64,000 nt of DNA, taken from assembly GCF_026163695.1 (NCBI RefSeq), contig NZ_JAOTID010000004.1:186001-250000 (forward strand). Reading direction: 5' to 3'. The position numbers and the translations under genes were made by a program. The notes beneath the pieces are model-generated. The model saw only the letters and a program-made list of their open reading frames with translations, searched no databases and was not told the origin of the DNA. The DNA comes from Shumkonia mesophila. Its GTDB lineage: Bacteria > Pseudomonadota > Alphaproteobacteria > Rhodospirillales > Shumkoniaceae. This document shows positions 25,703 to 34,858 of this stretch, piece by piece. Within the stretch, counting starts at the first letter, position 1, and every line of letters starts with the position of its first letter.

Positions 25703-25844
25703 GCAATTTCGGGGACAGCAGTTTATTTCGGGGACACCATACTTAATTCACCTTCTTTCTTCGCCCTGGGCAGCGACGAAACTCTTGTGAATTAAGTATG
25801 GTGTCCCCGAAATACCCTGAGTTAAATATGCTGTCCCCGAAATT
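25703..25844. repeat. Nested inverted-repeat element, GGGGACACCATAC core (REP/RAYT-like)
   Basis: A perfect 28-bp inverted repeat has arms at 25724-25751 and 25787-25814 around a 35-nt spacer. Degenerate outer arms (AATTTCGGGGACAGCA at about 25705 and its counterpart ending 25844) enclose it. It fills the space between the globin chemoreceptor and YihY genes. The motif TTTCGGGGACACCATACTTA is typical of sequences flanking REP-associated tyrosine transposase genes in other bacteria; no such gene is present here. Confidence 0.88.
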
Positions 25845-25849
25845 ATGGA

Positions 25850-27283
25850 TCAGGCGTCGATCCCGTCGAGGAATTCGACGGTCCTGTCGCGCAGGGTCGC
25901 CGCCTGGGCGTTCACCGACTGGGCGGCTGTCAGGACCTGGGCCGACTCCGAGCCGGTGCGGTTCGCCGCCGCCGTCACCGCGACGATGTTGCCGGACACC
26001 TCCTGCGCGGCCCGCGACGTCTGCGTGATGTTGTGGGCGATTTCCTTCGTCGCGGCGCTTTGTTCCTCGACGGCCGAGGCGATGCCGCTGGTGATGCCGT
26101 TGATGTTGTGGATGGTCTTCTGGATGCCCCCGATGGACTCCACGGCCAGCGCGGTGGCCGACTGGATGTCGGTGATCTGGGCGCCGATCTCGTCGGTCGC
26201 CTTGGCCGTCTGATTGGCCAGGTTCTTGACCTCGGAAGCCACCACCGCGAAGCCCTTGCCCGCCTCGCCGGCCCGCGCCGCCTCGATGGTGGCATTGAGC
26301 GCCAGCAGGTTGGTCTGGTCGGCGATGTCGGTGATCAGTTCGACCACCTTGCCGATCTTCTCGACGGCCGCGGCCAGGCCGTCGACCATGCCGCTGACGC
26401 GCTGCGCCTCTTCGACGGCCTCGGTGGCGATCTTGGCGGAATGGTTGACCTGGCGGCCGATCTCGTTGACCGAACTGGACAGTTCCTCGGTGGCGGCGGC
26501 GACCGTTTCGACGCTGGCCGACATCTCCTCGGCGGCGGCGACGACGGCGCTCGCTTTCTGGATGGTGTCCGTCGCGTTCGAGCTCATGACCTTGGAGGAG
26601 CCCTCCATCTGGTCGGCGGCGGAGGCGACGCTTTGCAGCAGGCCCGACGCCGCCGTGTTGAAATCGCCGATCAGGGCGGCACGGCGCTTGTGTTCGGTCG
26701 TATGCCCCTGCTCGACCAGGTCGTGATAGACCGAAAGGGCCACGTCCATGTCGAGGAAGACCGCCCGTTGGATGACGTTGATGGCGGCGGCCTGGCGGGC
26801 CGGGCGCAGGCGGAATTTCTGCACCACCGCCTCGGCCAGGCGACCCAGGATGTAGGCGTAGCCGCCCATGTACCACTGCTGTTCGAGGCCGATGCGATGG
26901 TGGGCGTGGCCGATGGCCTTCGCTTCCTCGAAGAACACGTCGTCGGTCAACCCGTTGAACAGGTGGGACCAGTGCTTGCGCTGGCTTTCGATGATGCCGG
27001 GGACCCGCTTGCGGTCGCCGATCATCGCCGCCAGGTGCCTGATCTTGAACAGGTGGTCGTAGAACCCCTGGAGGATGGAGCCGATATGGGGCTCGACGAC
27101 GGGCCAGAGTTCGCGCAGTTCGGCCAGCGCCGCCGCGTCCAAACGCAGGAAGGCCAGCCGCTCCCGGAACGCCGCGTTGTCGCGCTCGACGGCCGGCGTC
27201 CGCGAGGGCCGACGCCCTCCAGATATCTGATTCACGATCTCGGTCTCCTCCGCAAGGTCGGCCTGCCCTTCCCCCGTCCGCAT
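25850..27283 (-). CDS. Globin-coupled methyl-accepting chemotaxis protein
   Basis: 477 aa, no TM segment, so a soluble aerotaxis-type receptor (HemAT-like). Residues about 40-195 form a protoglobin sensor domain with the probable haem-proximal histidine at 104 ([12 protein letters not shown]) and the conserved [17 protein letters not shown]. The rest is an MCP signalling domain with the hairpin tip [20 protein letters not shown] followed by [17 protein letters not shown]. It should bind haem and sense O2 (or CO/NO), signalling to CheA. No che genes are nearby. Start ATG at 27283 lacks a clear binding site. Confidence 0.94.
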   Translation of the reverse strand: MRTGEGQADLAEETEIVNQISGGRRPSRTPAVERDNAAFRERLAFLRLDAAALAELRELWPVVEPHIGSILQGFYDHLFKIRHLAAMIGDRKRVPGIIESQRKHWSHLFNGLTDDVFFEEAKAIGHAHHRIGLEQQWYMGGYAYILGRLAEAVVQKFRLRPARQAAAINVIQRAVFLDMDVALSVYHDLVEQGHTTEHKRRAALIGDFNTAASGLLQSVASAADQMEGSSKVMSSNATDTIQKASAVVAAAEEMSASVETVAAATEELSSSVNEIGRQVNHSAKIATEAVEEAQRVSGMVDGLAAAVEKIGKVVELITDIADQTNLLALNATIEAARAGEAGKGFAVVASEVKNLANQTAKATDEIGAQITDIQSATALAVESIGGIQKTIHNINGITSGIASAVEEQSAATKEIAHNITQTSRAAQEVSGNIVAVTAAANRTGSESAQVLTAAQSVNAQAATLRDRTVEFLDGIDA

Positions 27284-27439
27284 GGACGGTTCGGGTCATG
27301 GCTTTTGCGCACGGCAAGCAAGATGCCATGCAGAAAGGATTCTGCCTCTTCCCCAACCCCCCGGCAATCTAGTAATAACCCCCGGTTGCCTGGATCGCCG
27401 GCTGCGAAACCGGCGAAAACGAGAGGCGTCCGTCGCCTT

Positions 27440-27469
27440 TTGCTTTTTTTCTAATGTATCGTGTAGGAT
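27440..27469 (+). promoter_or_regulatory. Predicted promoter of fabI
   Basis: TTGCTT (27440-27445), 18-bp spacer containing a T-tract, TAGGAT (27464-27469), about 55 bp upstream of the fabI start. Sequence prediction only. Confidence 0.4.
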
Positions 27470-27522
27470 GCCCGTGCTTCGGGGGCATGCCCTGGCACGT
27501 TGTTCGATCTCTAGGGGGATTC

Positions 27523-28335
27523 ATGATTGATTCCACACCGTTGATGGCCGGCAAGAAGGGACTGATCATGGGCGTCGCCAATGATCGGTCGATCGCCTGG
27601 GCAATCGCCCGCGCCACCCATGCCCAGGGCGCCGAACTGGCCTTCACCTACCAGGGCGAGGCCCTTCAGAAGCGGGTGCAACCGCTGGCCGCATCGGTCG
27701 GATCGCAGATCGTGCTGCCCTGCGACGTCATGGACATGGCCTCCGTCGACGCCGTTTTCGAAAGCCTGAAGAAGACCTGGGGCAAGCTCGATTTCGTGGT
27801 GCACGCCATCGCCTACTCCGACAAGGAGGAGCTGAAGGGCCGCTACCTCAACACGACGCTGGAGAACTTCACGAAGACGATGCACATCTCGGTCTTCTCG
27901 TTCACCGCCGTCTGCCAGCGCGCCGCCGCCCTGATGGCCGACGGCGGGACGCTGCTGACGCTGACCTACCTGGGGGCCGAGCGGGTGACGCCGCACTACA
28001 ACGTCATGGGCGTCGCCAAGGCGGCGCTGGAAGCTTCCGTGCGCTACCTGGCCGAGGACCTGGGCAAGCAGAAGATCCGCGTCAACGCGCTTTCGGCCGG
28101 ACCGATGAAGACGCTGGCCGCCTCGGGAATCGGCGACTTCCGCTATATCCTCAAGTGGAACGAATACAATTCGCCCCTGCGCCGCAACGTGACGCTGGAA
28201 GACATCGGCGGCTCGGGGCTTTACCTGCTGAGTCCGCTTTCTTCCGGCGTCACCGGCGAAACCCATCATGTCGACTGCGGATACCACATCGTCGGCATGA
28301 AGGCGGTGGACGCGCCCGACATCGCGACGATTTAG
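27523..28335 (+). CDS. fabI: Enoyl-[acyl-carrier-protein] reductase (NADH)
   Basis: 270 aa from ATG 27523 (AGGGGG upstream). FabI-type SDR: divergent cofactor motif [18 protein letters not shown], and the catalytic YNVMGVAK with the Tyr-x6-Lys spacing unique to FabI, preceded by the second tyrosine in [12 protein letters not shown]. Reduces trans-2-enoyl-ACP to acyl-ACP, the last step of each fatty-acid elongation cycle; the family is the triclosan target. Cytoplasmic homotetramer. Same strand as aroC, 181 bp apart. Confidence 0.96.
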   Translation: MIDSTPLMAGKKGLIMGVANDRSIAWAIARATHAQGAELAFTYQGEALQKRVQPLAASVGSQIVLPCDVMDMASVDAVFESLKKTWGKLDFVVHAIAYSDKEELKGRYLNTTLENFTKTMHISVFSFTAVCQRAAALMADGGTLLTLTYLGAERVTPHYNVMGVAKAALEASVRYLAEDLGKQKIRVNALSAGPMKTLAASGIGDFRYILKWNEYNSPLRRNVTLEDIGGSGLYLLSPLSSGVTGETHHVDCGYHIVGMKAVDAPDIATI

Positions 28336-28378
28336 GCGGCGATTCGATGGGCAGGCCCCACGCGCTCTTTTCACCGTT

Positions 28379-28448
28379 CGTCATTCCCGCGGAAGCGGGA
28401 ATCCAGACGGGCGCCAAATCCTGGACTCCCGCGTTCGCGGGAGTGACG
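28379..28448. repeat. GTCATTCCCGCG-type palindromic repeat
   Basis: Left module CGTCATTCCCGCGGAAGCGG and right module GCGTTCGCGGGAGTGACG lie between fabI and aroC. It is followed by a fragment (CGGGCGGAGAGGG) of the other 120-bp repeat family at about 28485-28499. Confidence 0.78.
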
Positions 28449-28516
28449 AAAAAGAGCGCGCGATACCCGACCCCCGCCCCCCTCGCGGGCGGAGAGGGAA
28501 AAAAGGCGTAACCACC

Positions 28517-29593
28517 ATGCCCGGTAACACCTTCGGCCAGCTCTTTCGGGTGATGACCTTCGGCGAAAGCCACGGGCCGGCCATCGGCGGCGTCGTCGAC
28601 GGCGTGCCGCCGGGCATTCCGCTCGCCGAAGCCGACATCCAGGCCGACCTGGAGCGCCGGCGCACCGGGCAAAGCCGCCACACCAGCCAGCGCCGCGAGC
28701 CCGACACCGTCGAGATCCTGTCGGGCGTCTTCGAGGGGCTGACCACCGGCACGCCGATCGGCCTTCTGATCCGCAACCAGGACGCCCGTTCCAGGGACTA
28801 TTCCGAGATCAAGGACAAGTTCCGCCCGGGGCACGCCGATTACGCCTACCTCAAGAAGTACGGCCTGCGCGACTATCGCGGCGGCGGCCGCTCCAGTGCG
28901 CGCGAAACCGCCGTCAGGGTGGCGGCCGGCGCCATCGCCAGGAAGGTGCTGGGCGAAACCGTCCAGGTGCGCGGCGCATTGGTGCAGATCGGCCCGCATG
29001 CCATCGAGCGGACCCGCTGGGACTGGGCGGCGGTTTCGGCCAACCCCTTCTCGTGCCCCGATGCCGCCATGGCCGAGCGGTGGGAGGGCTACCTTGACGA
29101 GGTGCGCAAGGCCGGCTCCAGCGTCGGCGCCGTCATCGAGGTGATCGCCTCGGGCGTGCCGGCCGGGCTGGGCGAGCCGGTGTTCGACAAGCTGGACGCC
29201 GACATCGCCAAGGCCCTGATGAGCATCCCGGCCGTCAAGGCCGTCGAGATCGGGGCCGGCATGGCCTCTGCCACCCTGACCGGCCCGGAGAACGCCGACG
29301 AGATGCGCATGGGCACGGACGGCCGCCCGATGTTCCTTTCCAACAACGCCGGCGGCATCCTGGGCGGCATCTCCTCGGGCCAGGACATCGTGGCGCGCTT
29401 CACCGTCAAGCCAACCAGCTCGATCCTGACGCCGCGCCGCACCGTCACGGTTGCCGGCGAAGACACCGAGATCGTCACCAAGGGCCGCCACGACCCCTGC
29501 GTCGGCATCCGCGCGGTCCCGGTCGGCGAGGCCATGCTGGCCATGGTGCTGGCCGACCACCTGCTGCGCCAGCGGGGACAGTGCGGGGCCTAG
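28517..29593 (+). CDS. aroC: Chorismate synthase
   Basis: 358 aa, full length. Signature 1 [19 protein letters not shown] is at residues 16-34, with [17 protein letters not shown] and the flavin-loop [19 protein letters not shown] also present; the C-terminal [18 protein letters not shown] is conserved. Converts EPSP to chorismate using reduced FMN, the final shikimate-pathway step for aromatic amino acids, folate and quinones. Its 3' end overlaps by 4 bp the end of the convergent deaminase gene. Confidence 0.97.
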   Translation: MPGNTFGQLFRVMTFGESHGPAIGGVVDGVPPGIPLAEADIQADLERRRTGQSRHTSQRREPDTVEILSGVFEGLTTGTPIGLLIRNQDARSRDYSEIKDKFRPGHADYAYLKKYGLRDYRGGGRSSARETAVRVAAGAIARKVLGETVQVRGALVQIGPHAIERTRWDWAAVSANPFSCPDAAMAERWEGYLDEVRKAGSSVGAVIEVIASGVPAGLGEPVFDKLDADIAKALMSIPAVKAVEIGAGMASATLTGPENADEMRMGTDGRPMFLSNNAGGILGGISSGQDIVARFTVKPTSSILTPRRTVTVAGEDTEIVTKGRHDPCVGIRAVPVGEAMLAMVLADHLLRQRGQCGA

Positions 29594-30459
29594 GCATAAA
29601 GCGCCAGGCATTCCTCCGCCCGCACGCCGCCGATCACTTCCATGATCACGGGCGATTTGGCGATAATCTCCTCGCAGCCGAGGTCGATGCGCGTGCGGCC
29701 CAGCGCCATGGTTTCCGCGATGGAGGCGCCGAAGACGACGGCCGAGACGCTGGCCCACACGGCGAGCGAGGCGCACATCGGGCAGGGCTCGCAGGTCGAA
29801 ACCAGGACGCAGCCGCCCAAGTTCGCATCGCCCAGCCGGCGAACGGCGGCGCGTATCGCGTTGACCTCGGCGTGCAGGCTCGGGTCCCCCTCGGTGGCGG
29901 CCGTGTCGTGGGCCCGCGCAACCACGTCGCGTCCCAGCGCGACGACGGCGCCATAGCCCTTGTTGCCCCCGGCCCGCGACAACCGGGCCTCCTCCAGCGC
30001 CATGCCCATCAGTTCATCGAAATCGAGGCGCACGATACGCTCCCGGCAATGATCGGCGTGCGGGCGGATGCGGGTGTAGTCCCTGAGGAAACGCAGCCGG
30101 GGGTCGAGGCGCGAGACCAGCGCCTGGGTCGATTTCTCGTAAACTGCCCGGCAGACCTTGCGGGTGTCGAGCCCCAGCGCCCGGCAGGCCTCGACCGTCG
30201 GACACGGGTTGCGCGATTCCCAGACGATCTCGTCGTCGCTTTCGGCGACGATGGGAAGGTCGCGGGCGTCGAGCCCCATGTAGTCGAGGAACAACAGATC
30301 GAACGCCTGCCGCGGGGTCGGCGCCGAGGTTCCGGTGAACCGCTGCCGATGGGCATCGGCCCAGGCCAGCCGGCGGGCCGCGACCGCCCGTTCGAGCGCC
30401 GGCCATGGCCGGTCGCGCAGGTCGACGATCTGGCGCTCGACGTGCTGTTCGAACGTCAT
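29590..30459 (-). CDS. Nucleoside/cytidine-deaminase-fold protein with extra N-terminal domain
   Basis: 289 aa from ATG 30459 behind GGAGGAGG. The C-terminal half (about 130-285) is a guanine/cytidine deaminase fold with the zinc site HAEVNAI and [13 protein letters not shown]. The N-terminal 125 residues are not part of the deaminase: they contain [25 protein letters not shown] and [17 protein letters not shown], with several Cys and His. This N-terminal block is unknown to me; it could be a regulatory or substrate-binding domain. Zn-dependent deamination of a base or nucleoside is inferred; substrate unknown. Confidence 0.88.
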   Translation of the reverse strand: MTFEQHVERQIVDLRDRPWPALERAVAARRLAWADAHRQRFTGTSAPTPRQAFDLLFLDYMGLDARDLPIVAESDDEIVWESRNPCPTVEACRALGLDTRKVCRAVYEKSTQALVSRLDPRLRFLRDYTRIRPHADHCRERIVRLDFDELMGMALEEARLSRAGGNKGYGAVVALGRDVVARAHDTAATEGDPSLHAEVNAIRAAVRRLGDANLGGCVLVSTCEPCPMCASLAVWASVSAVVFGASIAETMALGRTRIDLGCEEIIAKSPVIMEVIGGVRAEECLALYA

Positions 30460-30497
30460 GGCTCCTCCTCCGACTTGGCCGCCGCTGACCCCTTCAT

Positions 30498-30590
30498 CGT
30501 CACTCCCGCGAAGGCGGGAGTCCAGGGCCCGGCTCCGCCTGGATTGACGCTGCGCGTCACCTTCGGACACCCGCGTGCGCGGGAATGACG
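30498..30590. repeat. GTCACTCCCGCG-type palindromic repeat
   Basis: Left module CGTCACTCCCGCGAAGGCGG and right module ending GCGCGGGAATGACG between the deaminase gene start and the tlyA stop, almost touching the tlyA stop codon. Confidence 0.78.
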
Positions 30591-30596
30591 ACGGAG

Positions 30597-31340
30597 TTAG
30601 CGCGCCTTCGCCGCCGCGATCAGGAATTCCTTGTTGCCGTCGGGGCCGAGGATGGGGCTTGCGGTGAGGTCCAGGACCGACCATCCGGGCAGCCCCGCCA
30701 GCCAGGCCGAGATGCGCTCGCAGACGTCCTCGTGCAGCGCCGGGTCGCGCACCACGCCGCCCTTGCCCACGTTGCCCTTGCCGACCTCGAACTGCGGCTT
30801 GATCAGGGAAATCAACATGGCGCCCGGCCTGGCCAGGGCGAGAGGCGCCGGCAGCAGGGTTTGCAGCCCGATAAAGCTGGCATCGCACACCACCAGGTCG
30901 ATCGGATCGGGCACCTGTTCGGCCGTCAGGTGGCGGGCATTGGTCTTTTCCAGCACCACCACGCGCGCGTCCTGGCGCAGCTTCCAGGCCAGCTGGCCCT
31001 GCCCGACGTCGACCGCATAGACCTTGGCGGCGCCGCGGCTGAGGAGCACGTCGGTGAAGCCGCCGGTCGAGGCCCCGATATCGAGGCAGATCCAGCCCTT
31101 CGGATCGACGGCGAAGTGGTCCAGCCCATGGGCCAGCTTGACGCCGCCGCGCGACACCCACGGGTGGTCGCGCCCGCGCACCTCCAGCGGCAGATCGGCG
31201 GCCACCGCCATGCCAGGCTTGTCCAGGCGGCGCTCCTGGGAATAGACGAGGCCGGCCATGACCAGGGCCTGGGCGCGGGTGCGGCTTTCGGCCAGGCCGC
31301 GTTCGACGAGCAGTTGATCGAGGCGAGTCTTCTTATCCAT
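30597..31340 (-). CDS. tlyA: TlyA-family rRNA (cytidine-2'-O)-methyltransferase
   Basis: 247 aa. N-terminal S4 RNA-binding domain (residues 1-62: TRLDQLLVERGLAESRTRAQ) followed by an FtsJ/RrmJ-like SAM methyltransferase: HPWVSRGGVKL, SAM motif LDIGASTGGFTDVLL, VYAVDVGQGQL and LIKPQFEVGK. TlyA modifies 16S and 23S rRNA and determines capreomycin susceptibility in some bacteria; the older name haemolysin A is misleading. In many alphaproteobacteria tlyA directly follows dxs; here two MATE genes intervene. Its first 39 codons are copied in the chimera at 32913-33329. Confidence 0.94.
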   Translation of the reverse strand: MDKKTRLDQLLVERGLAESRTRAQALVMAGLVYSQERRLDKPGMAVAADLPLEVRGRDHPWVSRGGVKLAHGLDHFAVDPKGWICLDIGASTGGFTDVLLSRGAAKVYAVDVGQGQLAWKLRQDARVVVLEKTNARHLTAEQVPDPIDLVVCDASFIGLQTLLPAPLALARPGAMLISLIKPQFEVGKGNVGKGGVVRDPALHEDVCERISAWLAGLPGWSVLDLTASPILGPDGNKEFLIAAAKAR

Positions 31341-31406
31341 GGCGCCTTCGCCTGCGGGACGGCCGCGATGGTGGGGCAAGCGCCGTTCCCGCGCAACCCC
31401 CGGCCA

Positions 31407-32825
31407 TCAGGCGGGCGGTTGCCGGGGGAGGCGACGCCGCCGCACCAGCCAGGCGAAGCGGACCACGTGGCAGGCGGCGACGCCGAACAAGGCGATGGCC
31501 ATGCCCATCCACACCCCGACGGCGCCCAGGTTCCCGGGGAAGGCCAGCAGGTAGGCGGCGGGAATGCCGATGGCGATGTAGCCGACCGCGGCGAGAGCCA
31601 TGGGAACCGTCGTGTCGCTGAGGCCCCGCAGCACGCCGGCGCCGATGTTCTGGGCGCCGTCGGCCACCTGGAAGACCGCCGCCACCAAGACCAGGGCGGC
31701 GGCCAGGACGGCCACCTCGGCGTTGCCGGGCTGGGACGAATCGAGGAAGACGGCCACCAGGGCTTGCGGCCAACCCCACATGGCGCAGCTGGCCAGCACC
31801 ATGAACGCCACGCCCATGGCAAGGGCCGTCCAGCCCGCCCGCATCACCCCGCCCGCGTCCCGCCGCCCCGCCGCGTGGCCGACCCTGACGGTGGCCGCCT
31901 GGGCGATGCCCATGGGAACCCTGAAGGTCAGCGTCGCCAGGGTCATGGCGATCTGGTGGGCGGCGAGCGCGGTCGACCCCATCCAGCCGATCATTATCGA
32001 CGAAACGAAGAACAGGCCGAATTCCAGCATCATGATGCCGGCGATCGGCAAGCCCAGGCGGAAGATCCGCAGGAAGACCGTCCAGTCGGGCCGCCAGAAC
32101 CGGCCGAGAATTTGATAGCGCGACAACGGCCGCACCACGAGGACGACCGTCAGCATGGCACCGAACATGGCCGCCTGGGCGATGACGCTGGCGATGCCGG
32201 CGCCGGCCAGTTCCAGGCGCGGCATGCCGAGGTGCCCGAAGATCAGCCCGTAATCCAGCACGGCGTTGAGGGGAATGCCGGCGGCAATGATCCATAAGCC
32301 CAGCCTCGGCCGGCCGAGCACGGCGGCGAAGTTGCGCAAAACCACGAGGCCGAGGCCCCAAGGCAGCGACCATCCGAAGAAATCCAGATAGTCGTCGGCC
32401 AGCCGCGCCGCCTCATGCGGCTGGCCAAGGGCCCTGAGAACCGGCTCCACCCCCATCAAGGCGAAGCTCGACGGCACGCCGAGCAGGATGGCGATCCACA
32501 GGCCCTGGCGCACCACCCGGCGGACCTGGCGGGGAAGCCGGGCCCCCATCGCCTGGGCGGCCAGCGGCGCGGAGGCGAGGACGATGCCGATGGCGAGCAG
32601 GTAGAAGACGAAGTAGGCCGTCGCGGCCAACGAGACGCCGGCCAGCGAGTCGCCGCCCAGCCGTCCGATGAAGGCGACGTCGACCGCCGAAATCGCCGAC
32701 TCGCAGAGGAACGTCAGGGCCAACGGCCACGCCAGGGCCGTCATCGCCCCGGCTTCGTTCCGCCAGGGTGAAAAGGTGGCCGCACCGCCGGATGCGGCAT
32801 GATGATCAATGGGTTCGTATGTCAT
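31407..32825 (-). CDS. MATE-family efflux transporter (copy 1)
   Basis: 472 aa, about 12 TM helices in two MatE repeats; landmark APLAAQAMGAR in the first and ALAAHQIAMTLATLTF in the second. Na+ or H+ antiport of cationic compounds is the family role. ATG 32825 selected because it matches the paralogue start and begins MTYEPIDHHAASGGAAT. It is equal in length to the second MATE gene at 33353 and roughly 60% identical over the body, but the first 35 codons and the upstream DNA are nearly identical between the two. Confidence 0.92.
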   Translation of the reverse strand: MTYEPIDHHAASGGAATFSPWRNEAGAMTALAWPLALTFLCESAISAVDVAFIGRLGGDSLAGVSLAATAYFVFYLLAIGIVLASAPLAAQAMGARLPRQVRRVVRQGLWIAILLGVPSSFALMGVEPVLRALGQPHEAARLADDYLDFFGWSLPWGLGLVVLRNFAAVLGRPRLGLWIIAAGIPLNAVLDYGLIFGHLGMPRLELAGAGIASVIAQAAMFGAMLTVVLVVRPLSRYQILGRFWRPDWTVFLRIFRLGLPIAGIMMLEFGLFFVSSIMIGWMGSTALAAHQIAMTLATLTFRVPMGIAQAATVRVGHAAGRRDAGGVMRAGWTALAMGVAFMVLASCAMWGWPQALVAVFLDSSQPGNAEVAVLAAALVLVAAVFQVADGAQNIGAGVLRGLSDTTVPMALAAVGYIAIGIPAAYLLAFPGNLGAVGVWMGMAIALFGVAACHVVRFAWLVRRRRLPRQPPA

Positions 32826-33211
32826 GGGGGCGCGGTTATACGTCGGCCCGCCCCGGACAGCACGCACAAAATCCGCTCCGCAACGGACGTCCGGCGACGA
32901 TGCCCCTGCCGGTCAGGCCCTCCGGGCGGCGGCGGCTTCGTTGGCGCGGCCCAGGGCCGTCAGCGCGACGCCGACGATGTGCCGCGCGGTCAAGCCGGCC
33001 TTTTCGTACTGGTTGGGCACCGTGTCCTGTTCGAGGAAGGAGTCGGGCATGGTCATGGTGCGGAACTTCAGCCCGCCGTCCAGCAGCCCCTCGCCGGCCA
33101 GGAAGTGCGTGACGTGCGAGCCGAAGCCGCCGGTCGCCCCCTCCTCGATGGTGATCAGCACCTCGTGCTCGCGAGCCAGCCGGCGCACCAGGTCCCGGTC
33201 GAACGGCTTGG
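32721..33211. repeat. Duplicated block (copy of 34667-35157): MATE 5' end plus dxs tail
   Basis: About 490 bp is offset by exactly 1946 bp from its partner and differs at only a handful of positions; over the 300 bp of dxs tail I see three differences. It covers the first 35 MATE codons, the MATE leader and the last 100 codons of dxs. The left edge is within the MATE gene, the right edge at GGCTTGG inside dxs. Confidence 0.93.
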
Positions 33212-33329
33212 CCAGCCGTCGTTCCTGGGAATAGACGAGGCCGGCCATGACCAGGGCCTGGGCACGGGTGCGGCTTTCGGCCAAGCCGCGTTCGACGAGC
33301 AGGTGATCGAGGCGTGTCTTGGAGCTCAT
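32913..33329 (-). pseudogene. Chimeric tlyA'-dxs' fragment
   Basis: An open frame of 138 codons with two origins. Residues 1-39 (MSSKTRLDHLLVERGLAESR onward) are the S4 start of TlyA; from [16 protein letters not shown] to the end it is the last 100 residues of Dxs, including [15 protein letters not shown]. The join falls in a GGCTTG microhomology at about 33205-33212. The product lacks both the TlyA methyltransferase and the Dxs active site, so it is most likely a relic of a tandem duplication, although the frame is intact and could be translated. Confidence 0.93.
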
Positions 33330-33352
33330 GGCCGGTCAATCTGGGCCGAGGG

Positions 33353-34771
33353 TCAGTCCGGCGCAAGCCTCGGCAGATAGCCCCGGCGGGTCAGCAGTCG
33401 GAAACGCACGACATGGAACACGGCGACGCCGAATAGGCCGATGGTCATGCCGATCCAGATGCCGACGGCCCCCAGCCCCATGGCGATCCCCAGCAGATAA
33501 CCGCAGGGCAGGCCCAGTCCCCAGAACCCGAAGGCGGCAAAGGACATCGGGATGGCGGTATCGCTCAGCCCGCGCAGGACGCCGGCGCCGATGGTCTGCG
33601 CCCCGTCCCAGATCTGGAAAACCGCGGCGACCATGATCAGAGAGGCGGCCAGGGCCATGACCTCAACGTTCCCCGCGTCGGACTTGTCGAGAAAGATCCC
33701 GACCAGGGCATCGGGCCAGGCCCACATGACGATGGAGGCCAGGCCCATGAAGGCGAGTCCCATCGCGAAGGCAACCCAACCGGCCCGCGCCACCCCGGCA
33801 ACGTCGCGGCGCCCCGCCGCGTGACCGACACGCACGGTCGCCGCCTGGGAAATCCCCAACGGCACCTTGAATGTCACCGAGGCCAGCATGATCGCGATCT
33901 GATGGGCGGCCAGGGCGTTCGGCCCGATCCATCCGATCATCAGCAACGACCCGCCGACCAAGCCGAACTCGACCAGCATAATGCCGGCAATCGGCAGGCC
34001 GACCCGGAAGATTCGCAGGAACACCGACCAGTCCGGCCGCCAGAACCTGCCCAGGACGGTGTAGCGGCTGAGCGGACGGACGGTCAGCGCGATCCACAGC
34101 ATGATCAGGAACGAGACCGTGCTGGCGATCAGGCTGGCCAGCCCGGCACCGGCAATGCCCATGCGCGGCAGGCCGAAACGGCCCAGGACCAGCCCGTAGT
34201 CGAGGAATCCGTTCAAGGGGATGGCGGCGAGGATCACCCACAGCCCCAGACGCGGCCGGTTGAGTACGGCGGCGAAGTTGCGCAGCACCACGAAAGCGAC
34301 GGCCGGCGCCAACGCCCAGGCCCGATAGGCCAGGTATTCCTGCGCCGCGTGCGAGGCCACCGCCGGCTGGTCGAGGGCGATCAGCACGCTGTCCGCCGTG
34401 AACAGAACGGCACTGGCCGGCAGGCTGAGCAGCAGAGTGACCCAAAGCCCCTGCCGGATGACACGCCGGACCTGGCGGGGCTGGCGCGCGCCCATCGCCT
34501 GGGCGGCCAGCGGCGCCGTCGCCAGCGTCACCCCCAGGATGACGATCAGCATCATGAAGAACGACATGGTGCCGAGCGCGGCGGCGGCCACCGCTTCGGC
34601 TCCCAGCAGGCCGATGACGATGATGTCGACCACGTCGATCGCCGTCTCGCTGAGGAAGGCCAGGACCAACGGCCACGCCAGGGCCGTCATCGCCCCGGCT
34701 TCGTTCCGCCAGGGCGAAAGGGTGGCCGCACCGCCGGATGCGGCATGATGATCAATGGGTTCGTATGTCAT
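33353..34771 (-). CDS. MATE-family efflux transporter (copy 2)
   Basis: 472 aa, 12 TM helices, both MatE repeats complete (APLAAQAMGARQPRQ; NALAAHQIAIMLASVTF). Body diverged from copy 1, especially TM1-TM5, implying different substrates. Shares with copy 1 the start MTYEPIDHHAASGGAAT, an identical leader, and the same upstream dxs tail, here the true one. It is 87 bp downstream of the dxs stop and probably read through from dxs. Confidence 0.92.
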   Translation of the reverse strand: MTYEPIDHHAASGGAATLSPWRNEAGAMTALAWPLVLAFLSETAIDVVDIIVIGLLGAEAVAAAALGTMSFFMMLIVILGVTLATAPLAAQAMGARQPRQVRRVIRQGLWVTLLLSLPASAVLFTADSVLIALDQPAVASHAAQEYLAYRAWALAPAVAFVVLRNFAAVLNRPRLGLWVILAAIPLNGFLDYGLVLGRFGLPRMGIAGAGLASLIASTVSFLIMLWIALTVRPLSRYTVLGRFWRPDWSVFLRIFRVGLPIAGIMLVEFGLVGGSLLMIGWIGPNALAAHQIAIMLASVTFKVPLGISQAATVRVGHAAGRRDVAGVARAGWVAFAMGLAFMGLASIVMWAWPDALVGIFLDKSDAGNVEVMALAASLIMVAAVFQIWDGAQTIGAGVLRGLSDTAIPMSFAAFGFWGLGLPCGYLLGIAMGLGAVGIWIGMTIGLFGVAVFHVVRFRLLTRRGYLPRLAPD

Positions 34772-34858
34772 GGGGGCGCGGTTATACGTCGGCCCGCCCC
34801 GGACCGCACGCACAAAATCCGCTCCGCAACGGACGTCCGGCGACGATGCCCCTGCCGG

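Noticed and set aside
30597-31340. Haemolysin function for tlyA
   Set aside because: S4 plus SAM methyltransferase motifs show an rRNA methylase.
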